Assembly: GCF_028502605.1 (NCBI RefSeq)
Contig: NC_079232.1
Coordinates: 6,324,001-6,388,000, forward strand
Length of the DNA: 64,000 nt
DNA from: Trichoderma breve
Taxonomy: Eukaryota > Ascomycota > Sordariomycetes > Hypocreales > Hypocreaceae
Direction of reading: 5' to 3'
Below are positions 1 to 10,256 of the stretch, in pieces. Each line of letters begins with the position of its first letter. Within the stretch, counting starts at the first letter, position 1. The position numbers and the translations under genes were made by a program. The notes under the pieces are model-generated. The model was given only the letters and a program-made list of their open reading frames with translations, had not been told where the DNA came from and made no database searches.

Positions 1-1547
1 CGCTAGCAGCATCAACAATAACAGCCTCCAGATCCAGATCCCGACCTCCCTTGTTTGGCAGGTCCCAAAGGTCCCAAACTCTCCGTCTCCCGCAATCTCC
101 TCCACGGCCCCTCGTCCTAAAAGACGATCCTCCGCAGCCATCCTGGACCAGTATCCTATCCTACTAGCATCCTCCACATCCAGCATTCAGCAACCCTCTC
201 GACACAATCATGCTCGTCCGCTGGCCCTCGTGGCCTCATCGCCACGTTTTACCTGTCCATTGCATCTCCTCCACGTGAAGACATTAATGGCCATCACCCA
301 GCTTAGGAACAAACGTCCGTCGAGATCCAGGACCTTCTTTATTAAGCTCGGTGCCCTGATTGGGAGACCGAGGCGGTTTCGATGCCGGTTAGGCGGGAAG
401 CGCGGTCTGTGGACGGAATTCCGGCATCGCGGGTTCCATTTTATTTGGCTTGCCGCCGTGACTGAGGGGCTCAAGACTGCGCGCGAAGCGACGATCGCTT
501 GGATTTATCAGTCGGTATTTGCCGGCAACACCAACGGAGCTCCCCGTCCACGCAGCAGAAGTTCTTTATTTTGATTCAAAAAGTGCAAAGGACCGGCCCA
601 ATGGGAGAAATAATCGAATAGAGGGTGTGCTATGAAAAAGCCTCTCGCTCTCAGCTGTTTCATATCGGGAAGGCCATGGGAACAATCAGTCGTTATCATT
701 GGGTGCCATTGCCGGTTGATGGCTGTCCAATACTAGTCTGCCGCTACCGGACAATAACCATAACGAGAAGGTAATCTGGCCCTTTTTCCGGGATTGCGTA
801 CCATTGTCGAGCTGTGTGGGCTTTGGGCGAACGCCTTACTTGTCTGAGATAGGATTGCCGCCAGCATGTTGATTGGAGGTTAGCGATCGTCCATATATCT
901 GGAATTGCCTACGGAGCATTAATGCGGAGCTGGCATATCGATTCTCACTAAGCTCTTGCGGGTGTTGGAAGCGAATGCCAGAGATAGGAAATTTTACAAT
1001 CAAATCTACGCGAAATTTAGACATGAAAAGAGCATGTGATTATTATATACTACGGACATTGCCCTCTTTTTATGCTAGATTTTTTTGGTTCCTAAACCAA
1101 TTTTAAGTCTAGGACATTAACCTGCATTGTGCTTCGGCAGATTTACACCCCTGCTCTGAGCGTGGCGTGATGCATACGCAAAGTTCTGCTAAAAGCAAGG
1201 CTTGTCTCGAAAACGTTAAAATGAAGTGAAGCGAAGAGTAATCAACACAAAATATTCTTTGTGACGGTGGATGAACCCTTTGGAAAGAGAGGAAATAGTA
1301 CACGTTTTGGAATGATTGTATCCTCTACACCTGTATTATGGCTTTTCTGTCTCCCAATGCTATTACCAAATACCCTCGGAGACTTATGGATGCGTCTTAA
1401 TGCTACTTGTAAAAACTAACGAGGCAACACTGTTCCAAAACTCGCTTCCTAATCAATACCTCATCCACCTTAGTGCTAATGGCTAGAGAAATTTATGCTT
1501 CGTAATCATACATCGTCTTCCCCTAATCATGACTTGATCATCTTTCT
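1..1547. other. Intergenic/flanking region, no supported gene
   Basis: No reading frame here shows a recognisable domain, an ATG in good context and consistent splicing together. The open frames at 208-574 overlap on opposite strands and several of the others begin at non-ATG codons. The left edge may hold the 5' region of a gene lying outside the window. Confidence 0.5.
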
Positions 1548-2528
1548 TTACTCCATGATAACGACATACTTTTCATCCGTTGTCCTCTTCATCAACTTGC
1601 CATACGCCTCCACGGCTTGATCGATAGGCACTGGTGTCCATTTGCTTCCGGATTTCAACTTCCCAGAATCGAAAAGCTTTGTCATGGCACTCATTCTCCG
1701 TGCCATGTCCTTCGCCGAGGGGTTCAGCGAGTTGCATCCCAAAAGACTCAAATCAGCGCGATAAAAGTCACGCATGTCGAAGCTGATGTCTCGGGCGCCG
1801 ACCTTGGGAGCGGAAATGAAAGCAAGGCGGCCATTTTTAGCGAGTTTCTTCAGGCCGTTTACCGTTAGGGTGGGAGATCCCACGGTGTCGAGAATGACGT
1901 CGACTCCCTTGCCCTCTGTCAGGACGTCCAAGGTGTTCAGTTCTGGGTCTTCGTCGGTGTTCACATGGCCGTCAGCATCGCGAGTGGCCTTGATGATCCG
2001 CGCGCCAATGTTCTGTATGAGCTGAACTGCAGATGATCCAACAGCACCGTTGGCCCCTATGACGAGAACAGTATCGAATTCTGTGATGGCTGCCCTCTCG
2101 ACCATTTGCGAGGCTGTCGTGAATGGAACGCCAAGCGTGGCCGCCTCGACAAACGATATGCTTTTCGGCTTCAGGGCAATCTCATCTTCGTGGATGAGGC
2201 AGTATTCCGCCTGGAAGCCGTCCTTGGTAAAGGCGTACTCGCGCCCGCTGGTGCCATATACCTCTTGTCCAACCAGCTCTTGAGGGCCTTCTTCGACGAC
2301 TCCCGCAAAGTCCCTCCCAACAACGCGAGGGTATTGTGTGTATGCAAAAAAACCCAGGGCATTGCCAACATCGCTGGGATGGATTGCTGAAGCGTGGACC
2401 TTGACTAGGACGTGGTTTGGTATGAGCGCCGGCTTTGGTACTTCGGTGAAGACGAGACGAGGGGCTTCACTGGCGGTCTGGCGAAGTAGCTGAAGAGCTT
2501 TCATTGTGGCTGAGGTACGTGAGGGCAT
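1548..2528 (-). CDS. MDR-family zinc-independent alcohol dehydrogenase / quinone oxidoreductase-like protein
   Basis: An uninterrupted 326-residue protein of the medium-chain dehydrogenase/reductase superfamily, expected to reduce or oxidise a small carbonyl, quinone or enoyl substrate with NADPH in the cytosol. The N-terminal GroES-like part carries HASAIHPSDVGNA and a GRDFAG motif. The nucleotide-binding half has VLVIGANGAVGSSAVQL (AxGxxG-type) and ends in the usual substrate-binding segment. Cys/His zinc ligands are not evident, so it is probably the zinc-free quinone-oxidoreductase branch. I start at the ATG at 2528 (MPSRTS); the frame stays open upstream only through a GTG, and MKALQLL a few codons in is an alternative start. 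It is divergent from the MFS gene at 3078 across a 549-bp promoter with a CGG array. Substrate unknown. Confidence 0.88.
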   Translation of the reverse strand: MPSRTSATMKALQLLRQTASEAPRLVFTEVPKPALIPNHVLVKVHASAIHPSDVGNALGFFAYTQYPRVVGRDFAGVVEEGPQELVGQEVYGTSGREYAFTKDGFQAEYCLIHEDEIALKPKSISFVEAATLGVPFTTASQMVERAAITEFDTVLVIGANGAVGSSAVQLIQNIGARIIKATRDADGHVNTDEDPELNTLDVLTEGKGVDVILDTVGSPTLTVNGLKKLAKNGRLAFISAPKVGARDISFDMRDFYRADLSLLGCNSLNPSAKDMARRMSAMTKLFDSGKLKSGSKWTPVPIDQAVEAYGKLMKRTTDEKYVVIME

Positions 2529-2822
2529 TTTCGTATTTCTGTCGTTTTCTTCTTGTTGGAAGTTTTGGTTTCGATCTTTCACTGGGCCAAGTGAAATAAA
2601 TTTATACGCTGACTGAGCTTACTCTTTGTTAGTTTACGATTCGTTATGACTGTATCGTCACTTGAAGGCACCGGCTCTTTATATTCAACCGTTGACCATC
2701 ATCATTCCCGATATCCGCGTAAAATTGTTTCAAAAGCTATGAAAAGCCGAATTCTGATCTAATGGCAAGCCACATTTCGACCAAGACAACACGGTGAAGC
2801 CGTCATGTCCCCGAGTCTGCAG

Positions 2823-2885
2823 CGGGCGGTGCGGCCCTGCGGCAGATGCGGCTGCTGCGGGTGGTGCGGATTGCGGCTATTGCGG
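2823..2885. promoter_or_regulatory. Array of nine CGG triplets in a divergent promoter
   Basis: CGG triplets start at 2823, 2827, 2832, 2840, 2849, 2858, 2867, 2874 and 2883, most inside TGCGG pentamers spaced 7-9 bp apart. The array lies between the divergent dehydrogenase (ATG 2528) and MFS (ATG 3078) genes. CGG/CCG triplets are the classic half-sites of Zn2Cys6 regulators, so a co-regulating operator is inferred. A slipped GC-rich microsatellite is the alternative. Confidence 0.45.
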
Positions 2886-3077
2886 AAGAGATCTGGTGGG
2901 AGGCCGAATCGTCCTGACTGAGAATGGATCCATGTTTGGTCAGCTATTTCTCATCAACATATATGGACCCCTTGAAATACGATCGAACTGAGGAAAAAAA
3001 AATTTGGGTTGCAATGTTCGATTTGACATTAAGGCAGTTGTTCCGAATTTGTCACATTTCGTTGCAACCAAGTTTTA

Positions 3078-4836
3078 ATGACGGACAATAACGTCGGAAT
3101 GGCTTCCGAAACGCGACACTCAAGTGACAACCATGGTGTCTTAGTCACCGATGACGGAGAAAAAGAATACGCGGATCGCCAAGAGCCAGATCTCGAAGAC
3201 GATGGATTTTTCACAGAAAGAGAGCGTGACGAAGAGGAAAACGGCGAGCCCGACATAGAGACATTGGCATCAAACTCACAACGACCTGCAGACGACCATC
3301 TTACACTCGAGCTTACCCCTAGCCATATACCGCCTCCTCAGTCGTTGCTTGTCGAAATCCCCTTGATCTTCACGCTATGTCTCGCCCAGCTGCTAGCTCA
3401 AGCCGGGCTGGGCCAATGCATCGCTCCGTTACACATCATTGGCAACAGCTTTGGCACCCAAGATGCAGGGCAACTTAGTTGGATGCCTGCGGCCTACAGT
3501 CTTACTGTGGGTACCTTTATCCTGATTGCAGGCCGACTCGGTGATCTATTTGGGCACAAGATCATCTTTGTCATTGGCTTCTCCTGGTATGCCCTCTGGA
3601 GTCTGTTGGCTGGCGTCAGCGTCTGGTCTTCCTCCATCATCTTCTTCGATGTCTGCAGAGCTTTACAGGGCATGGGCCCTGCATTCGCCGTGCCTTCGGC
3701 AGTGGCCATCATCGGCCGCACATATCCACCGGGCAGGAGAAAGGCAATGATATTCAGCATGTTTGGTGCCACAGCCCCGGGAGGATTCACCGTCGGCGCC
3801 GTCTTTTCGTCAATCTTTGCTGAATTTGTTTGGTGGCCTTGGGCGTACTTTGTCATGGCCATGGTCTGCGCTCTTGTCGCAGTTGCCGGTGTCCTGATCA
3901 TCCCAAAAACTCCTGGTGCCGCAAATGCTCGATCCCAGGCACGACTATGGGAGCTCATCGACGTCCCTGGTGCTGCTGCAGGTATCACTGGACTCGTCCT
4001 AATCAACTTTGCCTGGAACCAAGCTCCCGTCGTTGGATGGCATACTCCGTATGTTTATGTGCTCCTCATCGTCGGGTTCCTCTTTCTGGGGGTATTTGCG
4101 TGGATCGAGGTCCATGCGACATTCCCACTGTTGCCGACAAAGCTGTTCAGCGGCCATCTGGGCTTCGTATTGGCTTGCATCGCCGCCGGATGGTCCAGCT
4201 TTGGCATCTGGTTGCTCTATCTTTGGCAAATCATGGAGCTGATAAGAGGCCAAAGTCCTCTTGTGTCCAGTGCTCAGTTCAGCACGGCGGCCGTCTCCGG
4301 AGCGTGCGCAGCTTTTACGACTGGCCTCATTCTTGGAAAAGTAAGACCGAGCATGGTTATGGGTATGGCGATGACGGCGTTTACCGTTGGTGGGATTTTG
4401 GTAGCAACAATGCCTGCTCATCAAATATACTGGGCTCAGACATTTGTTTCTATCCTTGTCATGCCCTGGGGAATGTGAGTTTCTTTGTCCAGTTTACATA
4501 TGAATTTTCATCTTGCTAATTATGATCAATAGGGACATGTCGTTTCCCGCCGCCACGATTATCCTGAGCGAGGCTCTACCGAAAGAACATCAAGGTCTTG
4601 CCGCTTCTCTCGTCAACACCGTCATCAACTACTCCATTTCCATTGGCCTCGGCATCGCGGGAACGGTACAATCACAGATCAGCCCCGGAACTACACAGGA
4701 AGAGCTTCTGAGGGGCTGTAGAAGCGCATTTTACGTTGGCATTGGCCTTAGCGGGCTGGGCGTGGCGGTTGCCACGCTGTTTATCATCGACGAGAATAGG
4801 AGGCATGTCCGCGAACGTCGTCGGGGAGAGAAATGA
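3078..4836 (+). CDS. MFS multidrug-type (DHA2-like, 14-TM class) transporter
   Basis: Two exons, 3078-4474 and 4533-4836, joined across a 58-nt intron (GTGAGT...TTGCTAAT...ATAG), give 566 residues. The first ~85 residues are acidic and polar, a cytosolic tail. About fourteen hydrophobic segments follow, with the MFS motif LGDLFGHK after the second one and a motif-C-like GATAPGGFTVGAVF in the segment that ends the first six helices. Length and topology fit plasma-membrane drug/metabolite:H+ antiporters of the DHA2 family, which export toxins, drugs or own metabolites. It shares a CGG-rich divergent promoter with the MDR oxidoreductase at 1548-2528, suggesting co-regulation (inference). Substrate cannot be read from sequence. 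Confidence 0.9.
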
Positions 4837-5074
4837 AATTACAAAACACGACTCTAATGCATAATGATGCCCTTGCATACTACGGGGGAAAACAAATATA
4901 GATTGGCACTTTAGAATTACAGGAAAACGGAACTTATAGAAACAGGCAAGCAGGCATGCATCATGCACTTTGGTTAAGAGTACGAATAGACATTACTAGC
5001 ATATAGCATATAGCATAATTGATACAATCATAATCAACCTCCGCGTCTCATCATTATCCGTGACGACTTCGAAA

Positions 5075-5863
5075 TTACAGAGTCAGAAATGATACGACAC
5101 AAAAAATTCCAGCATAACCAACCCAATACATGGTTCCCATTTCATAATATCGTCCCATTGCGGCCGATGTCGTCGTCGCAGCCGCCTGAGAGCTTGTGCC
5201 TGTCGGTTGAACGACTCTTGTCCTTGTCCCAGTCGATGAAGAGGGGGATGAGGCGTTGGCAGCACCTTGCTGCGAAGAGGAGCTGGAGCTAGAGTCCTGC
5301 GTCGGAGTTGCTTGAGCACTTCCGGAAGCAGTATCGGAGGCATCAGATGTCGCGGAAGAAGATGAAGCCGTTGCTGAAGCATCGCTGGTAAGAGGCGGAC
5401 AGCCGAGAGGCTTCGTGGTGGTGACTGATGAGGGAAACGTCGCGCCAAAGAAAATCACAGAGCGCACGGGAGCCTTGAACTCGCCACAGGACAGCGCAAA
5501 CATGAGGTATTCACCACCCCACATGGCCTGGCACGAGCCGTTGCCATAGTCGCCATAGTTTGCGTTGGGGATGTAGTTGGCGATGCCGTCTGTGCAGGCG
5601 CAATCCTGGAAGAAGAGCAGCGACGGTCTGCTGCCGTCGGGGCAGTACGGCTTCTCGTCGACGCGGAAGCTCCTCGACAGCTCGCCGAGGGGCGACGCCG
5701 GCATGCAGACGTCGAGGGAAATCGGCGCCGTCTCGGCCTGGATGCGATGCTGGCACTTGTCGTCGGAGAAGAAATCGAGGCTTCCGCCACGGGAGCCGGC
5801 GGCGGAGGCACGGAGGCCAAGGCCGAAAGCGAGGACGGCCAGAGTCTTGGCGATGGAGGCCAT
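5075..5863 (-). CDS. Secreted Cys-containing, Ser/Thr-rich protein, possibly GPI-anchored
   Basis: Single-exon 262-residue protein. Residues 1-21 form a signal peptide (LAVLAFGLGLRASA). A folded part to about residue 155 contains roughly nine cysteines (KCQHR, DVCMPAS, PYCPDG, DCACTDG, GSCQAM, LSCGEF, LGCPP). About 80 residues of Ser/Thr/Ala/Gln-rich linker, likely O-glycosylated, follow, and the protein ends in a short hydrophobic tail (GYAGIFCVVSFL). This plan is typical of fungal wall or membrane-anchored surface proteins, though the tail is shorter than a classic GPI signal. The family is not recognised. The gene runs toward the MFS gene with 238 bp between stops. The ATG at 5863 is the only start that gives a signal peptide. 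Confidence 0.8.
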   Translation of the reverse strand: MASIAKTLAVLAFGLGLRASAAGSRGGSLDFFSDDKCQHRIQAETAPISLDVCMPASPLGELSRSFRVDEKPYCPDGSRPSLLFFQDCACTDGIANYIPNANYGDYGNGSCQAMWGGEYLMFALSCGEFKAPVRSVIFFGATFPSSVTTTKPLGCPPLTSDASATASSSSATSDASDTASGSAQATPTQDSSSSSSSQQGAANASSPSSSTGTRTRVVQPTGTSSQAAATTTSAAMGRYYEMGTMYWVGYAGIFCVVSFLTL

Positions 5864-6555
5864 TGCGGCTGTGGGTAACGAAGGATCCCGGGTTTCAAGA
5901 AGAAAAACGAGTGGCAGGGACGGAGCTGGAGCTGATGAGCAAGCTGTATCCCGATCCCGGACTTGGTGAAAATAGTTGCAAAACGAGCGTGTGGGAGTTT
6001 CTTATGTGAAAGACTAGGAACGTGTGATGTCCATCTCGTATTGAAGAAATTTCGTATCGTCTCACGATCCGGCTATAAGCAGCTGAGCCTGCCTAGCAAA
6101 ACCGGAGCAGAAGCTGCTGTAGCCTGGGATTACGGAGCATGAGATGAATTTGTCTAGCCCCTGTGAGCTCAATCTCTTGACGCTATACCGAAAAGCATCT
6201 GTCCTGTCATGGCTCGGTACTCTAGCCGTTTGGAGGCTAGCAGGTCCGCAGATTCGGGAGCCAAGAAGTTGAGAATTCGATTGTGACGGAGTCAACAACT
6301 GGGGTTGTAATGGGAATGAGCTCTGCCAAATCGATGGCGATGTGTCCGGGCTTTATAAAGAGCACCTCGGTAGTCTAGACAGCTTGGGCTAGTGTATTGC
6401 CCATGGAATCTACTGAACTGGATGGAGAATCTCACGCGAATATTTGGCTGCGATGTGTATAAATAAAAGTCAAGGTTGGACCAACCATTTGAGTTCATAG
6501 CTCTGAATAAACTCAAGAACTTCAAGTGTTGTGCTGGCAAGGTTTCAAATCCATC
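5864..6555. other. Divergent intergenic region
   Basis: Shared upstream region of the secreted-protein gene (minus) and the EthD gene (plus). No convincing gene or repeat seen. A CGATGTGTATAAATAAAAG stretch near 6450-6468 contains a TATA-like element about 95 bp before the EthD ATG. Confidence 0.45.
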
Positions 6556-7090
6556 ATGGCGGGCACATTTCGACACGTAAAGGCTACATTTTTAGTCACT
6601 AAGAAGGAGGGACTCAGTGACGAAGAGTTTCGCAGACATTACACCGACGTCCACACTCCAATGGCCATCGAAGTCTGCAAGCGACACGGCGCTCTCGACT
6701 ACTCCGTTGTACGTTCTTGTTTCCTTTACTTCTTTTTCTCAGTTTGACGGAGCAAGTCCGAGACTCTTCATAAGCTCTGCTTTGTCAGATTGGGAAGAAA
6801 TGCTGTCGAGGCTGAAATCGGCTGACTGTCGGTAGCACTTCAACACCGAGGCGGAGAAGGCGGCCGCTCGAGCTGCTTTCGGAGAGAATGCCACCTTCAT
6901 CAGCTGCGACGCCGTCACGACGTTCATCTTTCCCGACATGAAATCGCTTGTTGAATCGTTCGCGGACCCAGAATACGCGGCGAAGCTGGCTCCCGACGAG
7001 AGTACGTTTACCGATAGGTCAAAATCGCAATTCGCTGTAAGCAACGAATTTGTGGTGTTGGCCAACGGACGGGATTCAGTGCCGAATTGA
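6556..7090 (+). CDS. EthD-domain (dimeric alpha-beta barrel) protein
   Basis: Two exons, 6556-6708 and 6836-7090, with a 127-nt intron (GTACGT...GGTAG), encode 135 residues. The N-terminus has the EthD signature: strand, VTKKEGLSDEEFRRHY, then a His-containing HTPMA segment. The C-terminal half supplies the second strand-helix pair (FISCDAVTTFIFPDM...FADPEYAAKLAPDE). EthD-fold proteins are small dimeric barrels found in fungal polyketide and aromatic catabolic pathways, where some act as decarboxylases or cyclases; the exact role is open. The next gene, 1.2 kb downstream, is a 2-keto-acid decarboxylase on the same strand. The intron is longer than most here, so the acceptor (6835) is the least certain point, but phase and domain continuity support it. 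Confidence 0.75.
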
Positions 7091-8255
7091 GCTTGAAGCT
7101 CTGAATATGTCAAAACAGAGATTTTACCTTTGGAGTAATGTCATACATCAGCCTAATGTCGTGGTCAGTGGCGGGGTTGCGAGGTTGGAGTTGGCTAAAG
7201 ACTTGGAGAAACTCTGTACAAACAAATGTCCGGACGCACGTAAAACTCCGCAAGTGCTTATAGAATAGAACTCGTCAAGACTCCATTTGTATGCATCTTC
7301 CGATCGCCTTTGATGGTGTGGTCATGATCTGCATGATGTGATCCCCTCAGTTGACATGGCTGTTCAGCCCTGTTTTGTTGTGCAAAGCCATTGTCAGCAA
7401 CTCAACTTGTATGCACGGCGTGTGTGTATGTCCTTATCCGACAGGTTGTGAGAACGTGGAGCTGATTCTTGCTGCTATGAAGTGGATGTTGTTTTGTAAA
7501 CATCGTGTCGGAGAATGAACGGGTTGAATCGAGCATCCCACGGAGTTGTGTGGAGGCGATAGGGACAGGGCGCATGTTGACATATTTGATGAATCATACT
7601 GAGTATTAATTAGTATTCCAAAGCAAACTCAGTTGTGATACTGATCGCAACCAACGTAATCTTACTTGGACATATCTTGGTTGCCGGCTGCAATCTTGAT
7701 TGCGAATGTGCCACTTCGGTCATTTCTCACCCCTCGCCTCAGCCGAAAAGACCCATCAATATCCTAAACTGCGCTCCACGGCAATAGGGCGTGGAATTGG
7801 CCGATTTCCAATCAAAAACCCTCTGTGTAAGTTGTTTAGACGCCAGAATCAGCACGCGGCTCCAAACTTTGGGCTTTCAGGCCATCAATTAGGGTCGGAG
7901 TGATCGGTCTTGTGGTGTCGCGCTCGGTCTAGTGTGGAGACAGGCTGACCCGAATAACCGTCGGCTGTGAGGAGAAGCAGGCAGTTGGAGTATAACTAGA
8001 GCTTCAGACGATATTTGAAATTGATGTTGAGTTATTCAGACCGTTTTATGACGTGAGATTGTGGGATAATAAGTAGCAACTGCCAACCGGTGTTCCAGTC
8101 AAAGGCAGTTGCCAGGTTTCAAATTCCTTCCCTCTTTAAGTTTTCGAGCTCAGCTCTTTATAATTCTGAAATACCTATCTCTCTCTTATCGATATTAAAA
8201 CGGCATCTACTTTATCAGCCTCTGTTAAACCCTCAACGACAATCAGCTCTATATC
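7091..8255. other. Intergenic region upstream of the decarboxylase
   Basis: No gene found in this 1.2-kb stretch. It probably holds the EthD 3' UTR and the decarboxylase promoter. A CCG-N5-CCG motif lies at 7950-7960 and a TTTATAA box at 8158-8164, about 95 bp before the ATG. Confidence 0.5.
7950..7960 (+). promoter_or_regulatory. CCG-N5-CCG motif upstream of the decarboxylase
   Basis: Two CCG triplets with an 8-bp repeat distance, about 300 bp before the decarboxylase ATG. The same spacing occurs in the regulator/aminotransferase promoter at 12761-12779. A site for the clustered Zn2Cys6 regulator is inferred only. Confidence 0.3.
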
Positions 8256-10040
8256 ATGGCGAACCCAGGCTTGGAAGACCAGGGAAAGATTGACCTTGCA
8301 GAGTACCTCTTCAAGAGGCTGATCCAACTTGGTCTTGGATCCGTTCACGGAGTTCCTGGAGATTACAACCTCACAGTTCTCGACTATATCAAGCCCCTGG
8401 GTCTTCATTGGGCCGGAAATGCAAACGAGCTCAACGCAGGTTACGCTGCTGATGGCTATGGAAGAATCAAAGGGATAGGAGCCGTTATTACTTCTTTTGG
8501 TGTCGGCGAGCTCTCTGCCATAAATGCCATTGGAGGCGCATATGCGGAAAGGTCTCCTGTCGTGCATATTGTTGGAACTGCCCCTATGGCAGCTCAGAAA
8601 GCTGGAGCTTTGTTGCACCATACTCTGGGCACTGGCAATTACAGAGCCTTCCCAGAGATGAGCAAATGGGTGACTGTGGCCCAGGCGAATTTGACAGACG
8701 CAGATACAGCACCAGCTCTGATTGACGCAACTCTCAAGGCATGTGTCTTGAACAGCCAACCAGTATATATCGAGCTTCCAACCAACATGGTCAAGGTTCA
8801 GGTATCGCCTCCTGTCACACCCATTGATCTTTCAATCCCTAGATACGATGAGACGTATGAGAATACGGTAGTGGACAAGGTCATGGAGAAGATTCAAACT
8901 TCTACAAAGCCATTGATTCTCATGGACGGACTAACCTCTCGCTTCCGTATTACCGACGAGGTGAACGAATTTGTACGACTGACTGGCCTTCCTACCCTTT
9001 CCACGCCGTTCGGAAAGGGCATCATCAACGAAAGTCTGCCCAACTATCACGGTGGCTACGTCGGAGCCGTTGGAGACGCCGTCATCAAACAGCAAGTTGA
9101 TGATGCGGATCTAGTTCTCAATTTTGGACCTTTACATTCTGACGTTAACTCTTTTGGCTTCACAGCCGTGCCTAAGGCGGATGTTACAATTGCTTTGAAC
9201 GCGCACTCCGTCAAGTTTGGCAATGAAGTTGACTCTGGCGGTCGTGCCATCTCTATCAGGTCATTGATGAAGAAGCTGGTGAAGCGTGCCCATGCCACAA
9301 AGCTACCCGCTCTTCAGCCATTCACTCAAGGGCCTTCTTTCTCACCCCTCTTATTGAAAAACCTTAAGCACTCTGCCGACCACGCAGCTATCAATCAAGA
9401 CACTTTCTGGCTTCGAATGTCTGAGTTTTTCCGACCAGGAGACCTTCTCCTCACGGAAGCGGGCACATCCTTTATGGGCGCCAACACGTGTGTGTTTCCA
9501 GACAACATCACCCTAATAAATTCGGCCCTCTGGCTTTCCATTGGCTATACTCTCCCTGCATTACAAGGAAGCTCCCTGGCTCGGCGAGAACAGCGTAAGG
9601 AGGGTAGCAAGGAGGGTGCCCGCTCATCTGGCCGTTCCATATTGTTTATAGGAGACGGCAGTCTTCAAATGTCCGCTCAGGGCATCAGCGACATCATCAG
9701 GAGTCGACTTGACGCTACAATTTTTGTCATCAACAACGATGGCTACACTGTCGAGCGAGTCATTCACGGCTTCAACGAACACTACAACGATATCCAGCCG
9801 TGGAGAAACACCGAGGCTCCAAATTACTTTGGAGCACCGCTGGATGATCCCGAGTATCCTGTGATAGCAGAAAAGGCTAAAAATTGGGGAGAGCTGCGGA
9901 GTGTTTTGGGGCGAAAAGATGTCCAGGCAGGTAAAGGCTTGACTGTCATTGAGGTGTTCATGGACATTGCAGATGCCCCAGCTCCGCTTAAGAAGCTCTC
10001 TGCCTATGTTGCCAACAGAAACAAGACTAACGGTTCGTAG
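8256..10040 (+). CDS. Thiamine-diphosphate 2-keto-acid (pyruvate / indolepyruvate-type) decarboxylase
   Basis: Intronless, 594 residues, the usual length for fungal pyruvate decarboxylases. It carries the whole catalytic set: Asp36 in HGVPGDYN, Glu59 in NANELNAGYAADGYGR, the His121-His122 pair in LHHTLGTG, the thiamine-diphosphate motif GDGSLQ (466-471) to INND (492-495), and Glu500 in NDGYTVE. It decarboxylates a 2-keto acid to an aldehyde in the cytosol. An unusual charged insertion (about residues 444-461, RREQRKEGSKEGARSSGR) precedes the thiamine-diphosphate motif. The neighbouring regulator and aromatic-type aminotransferase suggest a phenylpyruvate, hydroxyphenylpyruvate or indolepyruvate substrate (Ehrlich pathway, ARO10-like role) rather than glycolytic pyruvate, but substrate class cannot be settled from motifs. 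It converges on the regulator, stops 216 bp apart. Confidence 0.93.
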   Translation: MANPGLEDQGKIDLAEYLFKRLIQLGLGSVHGVPGDYNLTVLDYIKPLGLHWAGNANELNAGYAADGYGRIKGIGAVITSFGVGELSAINAIGGAYAERSPVVHIVGTAPMAAQKAGALLHHTLGTGNYRAFPEMSKWVTVAQANLTDADTAPALIDATLKACVLNSQPVYIELPTNMVKVQVSPPVTPIDLSIPRYDETYENTVVDKVMEKIQTSTKPLILMDGLTSRFRITDEVNEFVRLTGLPTLSTPFGKGIINESLPNYHGGYVGAVGDAVIKQQVDDADLVLNFGPLHSDVNSFGFTAVPKADVTIALNAHSVKFGNEVDSGGRAISIRSLMKKLVKRAHATKLPALQPFTQGPSFSPLLLKNLKHSADHAAINQDTFWLRMSEFFRPGDLLLTEAGTSFMGANTCVFPDNITLINSALWLSIGYTLPALQGSSLARREQRKEGSKEGARSSGRSILFIGDGSLQMSAQGISDIIRSRLDATIFVINNDGYTVERVIHGFNEHYNDIQPWRNTEAPNYFGAPLDDPEYPVIAEKAKNWGELRSVLGRKDVQAGKGLTVIEVFMDIADAPAPLKKLSAYVANRNKTNGS

Positions 10041-10256
10041 ATGAATGGAAGAAGGAAAGAGGTTGTTGATTAGGTCATGTAGCTTTGTATTAGGTATTCA
10101 ATTGTAAGATTTCTAAGTTTGTTGTTCATCAGAAGATAATAACGCTAGCTACTTGCTCTGTATACAAATAAAGTAAAATAAATCCTGATAGAAAAAGATT
10201 TGAGTGATGCTTCTTTCATTACTTTAAACTTTCTTTTCCCCATGAAGAAACAGTAA

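Noticed and set aside
230..574. Overlapping opposite-strand frames near the left edge
   Set aside because: No domain and mutual overlap; likely chance.
3494..4229. Overlapping open frames (minus 3494-4006 and plus 3830-4519) within the MFS gene
   Set aside because: Products are Met/Ala/Thr-rich or Cys/Arg-rich shadows of the transporter coding sequence with no domain.
5083..5898. Alternative minus- and plus-strand frames over the secreted-protein gene
   Set aside because: Only the 262-residue frame has a signal peptide and regular cysteines; the others are Arg/Pro/Ser-rich shadows.
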